Shown: piece by piece, positions 1-5,443 of the stretch | How positions within the stretch are numbered: the first letter of the stretch is position 1 | Layout: each line of letters opens with the position of its first letter | Position numbers and translations under genes: made by a program | Notes under the pieces: model-generated | Told to the model about the DNA's origin: nothing | Seen by the model: only the letters and a program-made list of their open reading frames with translations | The model's database searches: none | Source of the DNA: Chloroflexota bacterium | GTDB taxonomy: Bacteria; Chloroflexota; UBA5177; JANWHV01 | Length of the DNA stretch: 5,795 nucleotides | Reading direction: 5' to 3' | NCBI GenBank assembly: GCA_025450375.1 | Contig: JANWHO010000196.1 | Span: 1-5,795, forward strand

Positions 1-1442
1 ACGGGGGTCAGGGTGGGCGCACGGGTTAAGGTGGGCGCCAGGGTGTCGGTTGGGGCCGGCGTATCGGTATTCAAGGGCGTGGGGGCGGAGGCATTCGCCT
101 GCACCGGCAAGACTTGTTGGATGGTGCCCTGGCTATTGGATGCCTGCAACAGCAGCAAGGTCGTGCCGGGAGGGACGGTGAGGGCGGCGTTGGGCCCAAC
201 GGTTTGCCCATTTAACTGTACGCTGTCCGCGTTCTGGATCTGCCAGGAGGCGATCAGACTGGGACCAACCTGGGTCACCGTGAAATGGAGGATCTGAGGC
301 TTGCCGGTGACCCCGCCCTGGTTGTTGCCGGCGGTCGTGCCGTGAGTCGAGGATGTCCCGGCCGTGCCCACGCCCTTGACAGCGCTTCCCGTGCCGCCCG
401 CTCCCGCTCCGCCCGCTCCCGCTCCGCTACCCCCAGCCCCAGCACCGCCCGCGCCGGCGCCACCGGCTCCCACGCCGCCGGCCCCAGCCGCGGCGACCGT
501 GTTACCGGTGGACCCGCTGGTTTTGGCAATCTGAGTCAGTTGGGCCGCCGCGGTCTGCGCCGGTGGGGCCAAACTCTGGCCGGACTGGGCATTTGGCGCG
601 TTCACGGTCAATAAGAGTTGCGCTACCTGTTGCGCCGCGTTGACTGGGGGCGTTCGGTTGGATGAGACGATGTGGTTAATGCCAACATACGAAAAGCCAA
701 GCACCACCACGGCCGCCAGAACCGCCGCTATCAAGCGGGTAGAGTTCCAGAGCCACATCGGGACCACCAGAGCGCGGATCCTCGGCACATAGGTAAAACG
801 TGCCTGGCGGGTCAACGTCGGGTCGGGAGGCGCCAACCCCTGTTGCTCCTCCAGCATGCCCCGCAACTCGAAGCTATAGCTGTGCGGGTCACCGATCAGA
901 TGCCGGCGTTCCGGCCGCACCCGCACCTCCACCGTGGCCTGGCCGCCGGCGGGCACCTCGACCGCGTCGTCGGGACGCATGCGGAAGGACAGCGCCTCCT
1001 CGGCGTCATGCGCTTCGATCACCATGGTCTGTGGTGTATTGGAGCCGTTCATAAAGGTGGCCCTATAGGTCGCGTGCCGTCCCTGTGCCATCAGGGGCGA
1101 GACCTCAAGGCTCATCTTTCCGACCGTCGTCACGGTGATCGAGAACATCGCGCTGGTGATCTGGGTCGGATCATCCTCCGAGGTCGCGCGAACGGTAACC
1201 GGGTAGATGCCCGCGCTGGTGGTGACGCCGGTCGGCGGATGCAGGGAAAGCGTGAGGGTTTCCTCGGCCGCCGGGAACAGCGAGACGTTGGTCGTACTCA
1301 GCGAATACCAGTCCGCGGGGATGTCCTCGACCGAGAAATGATACCGGTCGATGATCGCTGTCGTATTGCGGGCCGTGATGGTAAGTGTCGTCTGTTCGCC
1401 GGGGCTGATTTGGACCGTGCTGGGACTTACGGTCAAACGCAT
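1..1442 (-). CDS. Membrane-anchored Ig-like/beta-sandwich domain protein (C-terminus off the left edge)
   Basis: An open frame of 480 codons runs from ATG at 1442 to the window edge without a stop. An in-frame TGA at 1463-1461, with no ATG/GTG/TTG between, fixes this start. The ribosome site is weak: AAGG abuts the ATG and GAGGGG lies about 14 nt away. There is no signal peptide. Residues 1-105 form a beta-rich domain (VSPSTVQISPGEQTTLTI, then DRYHFSVEDIPADWYSLS) typical of NEW3/COG1470-like modules of Chloroflexota. Residues 108-220 look like a second such domain. A single transmembrane helix spans about 236-258, with Arg221, Arg223 and Arg236 before it, suggesting N-in. Then come a Gly/Ala-rich linker (about 316-352), a third Ig-like domain (about 381-448, with SWQIQNADSVQLNG) and a Thr/Pro stalk (TPAPTDTLAPTLTRAPTLTP, 461-480). 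The inferred role is structural or binding at the cell surface; no catalytic motif is seen. The reading frame is secure, the function unknown. Confidence 0.85.
   Translation of the reverse strand, partial: MRLTVSPSTVQISPGEQTTLTITARNTTAIIDRYHFSVEDIPADWYSLSTTNVSLFPAAEETLTLSLHPPTGVTTSAGIYPVTVRATSEDDPTQITSAMFSITVTTVGKMSLEVSPLMAQGRHATYRATFMNGSNTPQTMVIEAHDAEEALSFRMRPDDAVEVPAGGQATVEVRVRPERRHLIGDPHSYSFELRGMLEEQQGLAPPDPTLTRQARFTYVPRIRALVVPMWLWNSTRLIAAVLAAVVVLGFSYVGINHIVSSNRTPPVNAAQQVAQLLLTVNAPNAQSGQSLAPPAQTAAAQLTQIAKTSGSTGNTVAAAGAGGVGAGGAGAGGAGAGGSGAGAGGAGAGGTGSAVKGVGTAGTSSTHGTTAGNNQGGVTGKPQILHFTVTQVGPSLIASWQIQNADSVQLNGQTVGPNAALTVPPGTTLLLLQASNSQGTIQQVLPVQANASAPTPLNTDTPAPTDTLAPTLTRAPTLTP
397..426. repeat. 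Two perfect 15-bp tandem units inside the Gly/Ala linker
   Basis: The unit CCCGCTCCCGCTCCG occurs at 397-411 and again at 412-426 without a mismatch. On the minus strand it encodes Gly-Ala-Gly-Ala-Gly text around residues 339-349 of the membrane protein. Because 15 is a multiple of three, gain or loss of a unit keeps the frame, so linker length could vary between strains. That is inference from one sequence. Confidence 0.8.
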
Positions 1443-1616
1443 CCTTATAAACCCAACCCCTCAGGTCCGCGGCTACCCGTCGGCCTCCAGGCAACAGCCT
1501 TCAGGCACGCCGATGTTCGGTCTACCATGGAATCATCAGTACGAGGCATAGCCCGCCCCAGAGGAGACGCGACTACCGGCTACAGTATACGAACAATCTT
1601 CCTGCTTGGATAGACC

Positions 1617-1652
1617 CCATTTGAGTATTGCGATCCCTCAAAATGGTAAAAT
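1617..1652 (+). promoter_or_regulatory. Candidate operator/extended -10 element upstream of superoxide dismutase
   Basis: CCATTTGAG (1617-1625) is mirrored by CTCAAAATGG (1637-1646), an inverted repeat with one extra A in the right arm. It abuts TGGTAAAAT (1644-1652), which resembles an extended -10 element. TTGAGT (1621-1626) could be a -35, but the 20-bp spacing is long. A site like this could let a regulator control the dismutase. This is a pattern reading only, with no known regulator matched. Confidence 0.3.
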
Positions 1653-1714
1653 GTGCCTAAAGACGTGGCCTCCGATGCGCCATCGGCCAAGAGAGTCGCG
1701 ACCCGGCAAGGAAA

Positions 1715-1745
1715 TGGAGAGCCTTTTGCTCCAAGGCGGTATACT
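1715..1745 (+). promoter_or_regulatory. Alternative superoxide dismutase promoter
   Basis: TATACT at 1740-1745 is a five-of-six match to the sigma70 -10 box. TGGAGA at 1715-1720 is a four-of-six match to the -35, with a 19-bp spacer, slightly long. It would give a leader of roughly 45 nt before the SOD start. The match is modest and competes with the element at 1647-1652. Confidence 0.25.
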
Positions 1746-1795
1746 CAAGAGTGACTTGGTGTGCTGGATCCGTTTTGCGAAGGAGCGTTGAACCG

Positions 1796-2413
1796 ATGGC
1801 CTACGAACTTCCCGCCCTCCCGTATGACTACACCGCCCTGGAGCCTCATATTGATGAGGCCACCATGCACTTCCATCATGACAAACACCACCAAACCTAC
1901 GTGACGAACGTAAACTCGGCTCTTGCCAATCATCCAGATCTGGCGGCCCTGAGCGTGGAGGAGTTGATCTCCAACCTCAGCCGGGTACCCGAGGATATTC
2001 GGACAGCGGTCCGGAACAACGGTGGCGGCCATGCCAATCACTCGCTGTTCTGGAAGGTCATGACCCCCAACGGTGGCGGCGCGCCCAGCGGGACCGTCGG
2101 CAGCGCCATCAATCGCGCGTTTGGGAGCTTCGATGCGTTTAAGGAGCAAATCGCCAAGGCGGGCGCCGGTCGTTTTGGCAGTGGTTGGGCGTGGTTGAGC
2201 GTGGACGGCAGTGGCGCCTTGAAGATCGAATCCACCGCGAACCAGGATAGCCCGCTCATGGAGGGCCGGACCCCCATTCTCGGGGTCGACGTGTGGGAGC
2301 ATGCCTACTATCTGAAGTATCAGAACCTTCGCCCGAAATATATCGAGGCATGGTTCAACACGATCAACTGGGCCGAGGTGGAGCGGCGATACGCCGCCGC
2401 GGGCGGCAAGTAA
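1796..2413 (+). CDS. sodA: Superoxide dismutase, Fe/Mn family, Mn-type
   Basis: This enzyme disproportionates superoxide to oxygen and hydrogen peroxide in the cytoplasm; no signal peptide is present. The product is 205 residues, normal for the family, and is collinear with Escherichia coli SodA from [12 protein letters not shown] to the C-terminus. The four metal ligands are present: His27 (in [12 protein letters not shown]), His82 (in [11 protein letters not shown]), and Asp165 and His169 (in [13 protein letters not shown]). The glycines before HANH and Gln150 in TANQDSPL are the outer-sphere pattern of Mn-dependent rather than Fe-dependent members, although cambialistic activity cannot be excluded. 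ATG 1796 is chosen because AAGGAG at 1780-1785 lies 10 nt upstream and homologues begin here. An in-frame GTG at 1751 would add 15 unconserved residues. The gene is monocistronic by appearance, with a terminator hairpin 24 nt after its stop. Confidence 0.97.
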   Translation: MAYELPALPYDYTALEPHIDEATMHFHHDKHHQTYVTNVNSALANHPDLAALSVEELISNLSRVPEDIRTAVRNNGGGHANHSLFWKVMTPNGGGAPSGTVGSAINRAFGSFDAFKEQIAKAGAGRFGSGWAWLSVDGSGALKIESTANQDSPLMEGRTPILGVDVWEHAYYLKYQNLRPKYIEAWFNTINWAEVERRYAAAGGK

Positions 2414-2437
2414 AGTACAGCCGTCTTCTCCGGTCCC

Positions 2438-2491
2438 AGGAAATGGGCCGTGGCCGATCCTTTCAGGGGGATCGACCACGGCCCATTTCTT
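2438..2491 (+). terminator. Strong stem-loop terminator after superoxide dismutase
   Basis: The arms at 2438-2460 and 2469-2491 pair over about 23 bp, including two G-U wobbles, around the 8-nt loop TTTCAGGG. The core is AAATGGGCCGTGG with CCACGGCCCATTT. The transcript continues UUUCUUGUGUU, a broken rather than pure U-tract. It starts 24 nt after the SOD stop and should separate SOD from the protease. The stem is nearly symmetrical, so part of its function could be bidirectional. Confidence 0.85.
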
Positions 2492-2592
2492 GTGTTAGAG
2501 TAGTGCTTGCTCTCTAGTTTCCGGATGTCGCTGCCGATATACCTAGTGTCAGCAGAGGTGTCAGGCGGTTCGGCGCCGCGCTGGTAGTCCGT

Positions 2593-2598
2593 GGGAGG
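2593..2598 (+). promoter_or_regulatory. Ribosome binding site selecting the GTG start of the protease
   Basis: GGGAGG lies 8 nt before GTG 2607. No ATG or GTG in that frame lies close upstream, so this site decides the non-ATG start. The resulting protein begins with a well-formed signal peptide, which supports the choice. Confidence 0.75.
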
Positions 2599-2606
2599 CA
2601 TGCATT

Positions 2607-4139
2607 GTGAACAGTGGGCGGAGCGGCGATTGGCGCCTTTGGCGTGTTTGGCTGCTGGTCGGCTTGATCAATTCCTTGGCGGCGGTAGGCCAGGGGCGGG
2701 CCCACGCGCGAACCCTTACCGCGCTCCCCGTGACCCACTGCAACGCGAGCAGTCTGCAACAAGTGGTGACTTGCGTTGAAGGCAGCGTCCTCCTCATGGA
2801 TGTGAACACCAGCAGTACCGAGTCGCGAGGCACCGGCTTCGTGATTCGGAACGATGCCACGGGCACCTATGTCCTGACCAATAAGCACGTGGCCGAAGGT
2901 GGAACTCCCGGGAACATGACCGTCACCACTCCCGATGGCCGCGTGAAGTACCACGTCCTGGCCATTGCCGAGGATCCGGGAAAGACCGGAACCCCCGCCG
3001 ATCTAGCGGTGGTCAAGCTGCAACCGACCACTCTCCGCCCCCTCGCCTGGGGCGATTCCGAGCGCCTCCAGGTAGGAGAGACGGTGGCCAGTATCGGCTA
3101 TGGGCTTGCCTTCCAGTTGGGCGGCCCTCCTTCGGTGACCGAGGGGATCATCTCGGCGCTCCACCGCGACCTGGCGGACGGCTTTGGCCCGGCCTGGATC
3201 CAACACCAAAGCACGATAAACCACGGCAATAGTGGGGGGCCGCTCCTGGACTTAACCGGTGACGTGGTGGGGGTCAACACTCTTTCCATCGATCAATTGC
3301 CCAGCCAGAGCGGCAGCGGGCAAGAACCGGTGCAGGGGGTGTTTTTCGCCATTCCCGCCAATACGGCCCAACAGGAAGCCGTGGCCCTGATCGGCAGCCT
3401 GCGGCATCAGACCGTCGGGACCACGGTGGCCTCGTTTTATTCAACCACCCTTGCCCAATACAATGCCTGGCCGGGCACTAATTCCGCTCCCCCACCAGTC
3501 CCTGTCAGTCGTTTCGCCAAGGGGACGCAGGTTGTTACTTTCTATTTTCGCTATCAGGGCGCCACCGCGCATTCGACCACCTTCCAGGTGATCATCCGCG
3601 ACTATCTGGGCAAAGCCTATTTTCCCAGCAAGGTCCATAATCTGGTCGGGGAATCGGGCGGCTTCATGCTCAGCATGAATTACGGCGAGCCATTCAGTCC
3701 TGGTGTCTACAAGGTTGATCTCTTGATCGCCGGCCGCGTCGTGGCGAACACACCCTTCACGGTCGGCAATCCGCCCGGGGCCGTGGTGATCACCCATCTC
3801 TACTCCACCACCTCGGCCGCCTATAACGCCTGGGGAGCCAAGGGGAACTACGCGCCGCCCGCCAGGACGACCAGGCTGCCCGCCGGCGCCAGCTTGGTGG
3901 GGATCTATTTTGTCTACTCAGGCGCCATCCCCAAGGTGAGCACGTACCAGATTGTGGTGCGTGACCATACGGGCGCCGCCTATTTCACCGGCCAGGTGCA
4001 CAAGTTCGTGAACGTGGCCAATGACCACATGTCGGAACTCGACAATGGCGGTCCCTTCCCCAATGGCACATACAAGGTGCAACTTGTGGTGAACGGCACG
4101 GTGGCCGCCACTACCGCCTTCACGGTTGGAGCCACCTGA
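2607..4139 (+). CDS. Secreted trypsin-like (HtrA/S1C) serine protease with duplicated C-terminal module
   Basis: The 510-residue product is a predicted exported endopeptidase. Residues 1-34 look like a signal peptide: Arg5/Arg10/Arg13, a hydrophobic core WLLVGLINSLAAVG, and a probable cleavage after AHA at about residue 34. The protease domain spans about 55-262, with a complete triad: His94 (TNKHV), Asp132 (PADLAVVKL) and Ser209 (GNSGGPLL). Cys45 and Cys56 could form a disulfide outside the cell. HtrA proteases usually carry PDZ domains after the catalytic part; none is seen here. Instead, residues 274-387 and 395-508 are two homologous copies of a beta-rich module (FYSTT..YNAW, RD..G.AYF, YKV.L..G, FTVG). 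GTG is the start, with GGGAGG 8 nt upstream. The gene stands alone, about 190 nt after the SOD stop and 113 nt before the acetyltransferase. Substrate and module function are unknown; the protease assignment is firm. Confidence 0.92.
   Translation: MNSGRSGDWRLWRVWLLVGLINSLAAVGQGRAHARTLTALPVTHCNASSLQQVVTCVEGSVLLMDVNTSSTESRGTGFVIRNDATGTYVLTNKHVAEGGTPGNMTVTTPDGRVKYHVLAIAEDPGKTGTPADLAVVKLQPTTLRPLAWGDSERLQVGETVASIGYGLAFQLGGPPSVTEGIISALHRDLADGFGPAWIQHQSTINHGNSGGPLLDLTGDVVGVNTLSIDQLPSQSGSGQEPVQGVFFAIPANTAQQEAVALIGSLRHQTVGTTVASFYSTTLAQYNAWPGTNSAPPPVPVSRFAKGTQVVTFYFRYQGATAHSTTFQVIIRDYLGKAYFPSKVHNLVGESGGFMLSMNYGEPFSPGVYKVDLLIAGRVVANTPFTVGNPPGAVVITHLYSTTSAAYNAWGAKGNYAPPARTTRLPAGASLVGIYFVYSGAIPKVSTYQIVVRDHTGAAYFTGQVHKFVNVANDHMSELDNGGPFPNGTYKVQLVVNGTVAATTAFTVGAT
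3426..4130 (+). repeat. Tandem duplication of a ~114-residue module in the protease C-terminus
   Basis: Codons 274-387 (3426-3767) and 395-508 (3789-4130) encode two copies of the same module. Matching landmarks are all exactly 121 residues apart: YNAW at 285 and 406, RD at 331 and 452, YKV at 368 and 489, and FTVG at 384 and 505. No gap is needed across the whole unit. DNA identity is clearly lower than protein similarity, so the duplication is old. I do not recognise the module; its alternating hydrophobic pattern suggests an Ig-like beta-sandwich, possibly for substrate or wall binding. Confidence 0.85.
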
Positions 4140-4195
4140 TCCGGCGCGGTGGCCGAAAATACAGGGGAACGGGATGAGCGAGGATGGGCCAGGGA

Positions 4196-4235
4196 AATCG
4201 GACGGATCGGTCCAATCCGACCGATCCGTCCGATT
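4196..4235. repeat. Perfect 17-bp inverted repeat between protease and acetyltransferase
   Basis: AATCGGACGGATCGGTC (4196-4212) and its exact reverse complement (4219-4235) flank the 6-nt loop CAATCC. The RNA hairpin would be very stable and GC-rich. No T-tract follows on either strand, so it is not a textbook intrinsic terminator, though it sits where one is expected, about 57 nt after the protease stop. It ends 17 nt before the chosen acetyltransferase start and could also affect mRNA stability or translation. Confidence 0.85.
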
Positions 4236-4252
4236 GCCAAGAGCATGAACTC

Positions 4253-5173
4253 ATGAGAAGCGAACCCGTGACCGAGCGGGGCGGGGCCGCCACCATGAGC
4301 CCCCTGGTCCGCGAGGCGCGAGCCTCCGATCTACCTCGGATCTACGACATCGCGTACGAGACCGCGGTCCGGGATGACCGGTCGCCTCCCGCCAATCCCG
4401 GCTTTTTCGCGGACATCCGGCATGAGTTTCGCCACGGGCGCATGCTGGTGGCCGAGCCCGCCGGACAGGTTCAGGGTTATGCTTCCACCACCACCCGTGG
4501 GCGGATTGCCTTCCTATCCAGTCTGTTTGTCGCTCCCACCGTGCAGTCCTCCGGTCTTGGCCGAGCCCTGCTCGCGGCCCTGCGTCCGCCGGCTGGGCTG
4601 CTCTTCTGCACCGACAGTTCGAGCGACCCGCGCGCGGTAGCCCTGTATGTACGGGCGGGCCTGCGCCCACGCTGGCCGCTGTTGTATCTGCTGGGCTTCA
4701 GCCCCAGGATCAGCTTGTCATCCTCGCTTGAGGTGCGCGCGGGAGAGCCGGACGACCCCGAACTCCCGCGCTGGGATGCCGAGATTGGTGGGCGTGAGCG
4801 GCCCATGGATCACGCATACTGGCTGAGCGAGGAGCGGGCGGTTCCACTCTGGTTTGTAAGGAAGGGAACGACGGTCGGCTATGGCTACGTCCGGCTTGGC
4901 GCCGGTACCCTTCACGTCCCCGATGCCGTCACCCTGGGGCCGATTGGCGCCCGCTCCGCCGCCGATGCCCGCGATTGTGTTCTGGCCGCGGCGGCCTGGG
5001 CCGCCCAGCACGCGCCAGCATTCCGCATCGATCTGTTAGGCCCACATCCGGCCCTGGCGCCTTTGCTCGACGCAGGCTTCCAGATCATCGACCAGGATAT
5101 CTTCCTGGCCGGCGTCGGCGGGCTGGGGATCGATCCGCGCCATTATGCACCCTCCGGCGGCAGCCTCTTTTAA
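4253..5173 (+). CDS. GNAT-family N-acetyltransferase with two GNAT-like domains
   Basis: The product (306 residues from ATG 4253) should transfer an acetyl group from acetyl-CoA to an amine of an unknown substrate, in the cytoplasm. The N-terminal domain (about 17-150) begins LVREARASDLPRIYDIAYE. Its acetyl-CoA-binding motif A is LSSLFVAPTVQSSGLGRALL, with the pyrophosphate loop Q98-S-S-G101-L-G103. It then shows ALYVRAGLRPRWPLLYLLG, the usual C-terminal motif. The second domain (about 200-290: VGYGYVRLG, LGPIGARSAADARDCVLAAA, LLDAGFQIIDQDIFL) resembles the degenerate Acetyltransf_18-like half found in two-domain members such as YitH. The start is uncertain. ATG 4253 has AAGAG 9 nt upstream; ATG 4295 begins directly at the conserved domain (292 residues) but has only G-rich sequence before it; GTG 4268 is also possible. 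Substrate cannot be told. Confidence 0.87.
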   Translation: MRSEPVTERGGAATMSPLVREARASDLPRIYDIAYETAVRDDRSPPANPGFFADIRHEFRHGRMLVAEPAGQVQGYASTTTRGRIAFLSSLFVAPTVQSSGLGRALLAALRPPAGLLFCTDSSSDPRAVALYVRAGLRPRWPLLYLLGFSPRISLSSSLEVRAGEPDDPELPRWDAEIGGRERPMDHAYWLSEERAVPLWFVRKGTTVGYGYVRLGAGTLHVPDAVTLGPIGARSAADARDCVLAAAAWAAQHAPAFRIDLLGPHPALAPLLDAGFQIIDQDIFLAGVGGLGIDPRHYAPSGGSLF

Positions 5174-5230
5174 GATCGAGGTGACGCGCCCGGGAACCTA
5201 GTATAGCTTGGCGCAAATTGTCCATTGGTT

Positions 5231-5296
5231 GTAGGGGTACCCCTTGTGGGTACCCTCGTGCGGAAGACCAAGGGCACCCACAAGGGATGCCCCTAC
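5231..5296. repeat. REP/MITE-like interspersed palindrome (GTAGGGG...CCCCTAC)
   Basis: A 26-bp left arm (5231-5256) and right arm (5271-5296) are inverted copies matching at 23 of 26 positions around a 14-nt loop. The outer ends are GTAGGGG and CCCCTAC, and both arms contain CCCTTGTGGGT or its complement. Palindromes with this GTAGGGGC(N)CCCTTGTGGGT text are, from general knowledge, dispersed in many copies in Chloroflexota and some other phyla. The left arm also holds two smaller palindromes, GGGGTACCCC (5234-5243) and GGGTACCC (5248-5255). The copy may act as a terminator for the upstream gene or be a non-autonomous mobile repeat. Confidence 0.75.
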
Positions 5297-5342
5297 CGAA
5301 AACCGCCTCGGAACTTCCGCTCCGCTGTCCTAGAATAGCTGC

Positions 5343-5371
5343 TTGCCTTAAACGTTTGATGTCTCTATCAT
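5343..5371 (+). promoter_or_regulatory. Predicted sigma70-type promoter of the TetR gene
   Basis: TTGCCT (5343-5348) and TATCAT (5366-5371) match the -35 and -10 consensus at four and five positions, with an ideal 17-bp spacer. The -10 lies inside the left arm of the tetO-like operator, so a bound repressor would block polymerase. The expected transcription start is near 5379, giving a leader of about 65 nt. Confidence 0.6.
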
Positions 5372-5388
5372 TGGTGATAGAGACATCA
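5357..5388. promoter_or_regulatory. TetR-type operator, perfect 14-bp inverted repeat
   Basis: TGATGTCTCTATCA (5357-5370) and TGATAGAGACATCA (5375-5388) are exact reverse complements separated by TTGG. The inner half-sites CTCTATCA and TGATAGAG are those of the Tn10 tet operator as I recall it, but tetO has a 1-bp centre and this site has 4 bp. It covers the predicted -10 and lies 55 bp before a TetR-family gene, so autorepression is the natural reading. Confidence 0.8.
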
Positions 5389-5443
5389 GAAATATCCACG
5401 ACGAGGCGAGAGAATGGTCGCCGCGGGTAAGGGGAGGAGCCGC

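Larger units (their letters stand above)
1443..1795. other. Divergent intergenic region between the membrane protein and superoxide dismutase genes
   Basis: This 353-bp stretch separates two divergent genes and holds no convincing coding sequence. A 61-codon TTG-started frame at 1606-1791 lacks a Shine-Dalgarno and any recognisable motif. Visible structure includes an imperfect inverted repeat at 1617-1646, a short hairpin (CCGATG/CATCGG, 1672-1677 with 1681-1686), the 8-bp palindrome GTCGCGAC (1695-1702) and a 5-bp stem GCCTT/AAGGC (1721-1725 with 1733-1737). The reverse complement of 1584-1589 reads TATACT and could be a -10 for the leftward gene, but no good -35 partners it. Confidence 0.7.
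5174..5443. other. Regulatory intergenic region before the TetR gene
   Basis: The 270-bp gap contains a REP/MITE-like palindrome (5231-5296), a promoter (5343-5371) overlapped by a tetO-like operator (5357-5388), and a strong ribosome site (5433-5437). Frames that cross the GTAGGGG palindrome are not convincing genes. TAGAAT at 5331-5336 could be another -10, but it has no good -35. No clear terminator follows the acetyltransferase stop unless the palindrome serves as one. Confidence 0.7.

Noticed and set aside
672..1613. 313-codon plus-strand open frame
   Set aside because: It is antisense to the membrane protein, rich in Arg/His/Gly, has no recognisable domain, and runs through the divergent promoter region; it is a by-product of high GC.
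1606..1791. 61-codon TTG-started frame as a leader peptide before superoxide dismutase
   Set aside because: It has no Shine-Dalgarno, no motif, and overlaps the candidate promoters; its stop next to the SOD ribosome site looks coincidental.
1745..2479. 244-codon minus-strand open frame
   Set aside because: It lies entirely opposite the firmly identified superoxide dismutase and shows no domain of its own.
2507..2543. Promoter for the protease (TTGCTC with TATACC)
   Set aside because: The two boxes are 25 bp apart, far from the 16-18 bp optimum, and no better pair was found in the gap between the terminator and the GTG start.
4285..4298. GCCGCCACCATG resembling a eukaryotic Kozak start context
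   Set aside because: Neighbouring genes have bacterial Shine-Dalgarno sites and the sequence is simply GC-rich; a chance match, not evidence of a vector or eukaryotic origin.
5231..5296. CRISPR repeat-spacer unit
   Set aside because: The two arms are inverted rather than direct copies and there is only one pair, so it is a palindrome and not an array.
5218..5430. 70-codon plus-strand frame across the palindrome
   Set aside because: Its translation is mostly the repeat arms read through (CGYP and GMPL type text), with no ribosome site; typical spurious frame over a REP-like element.
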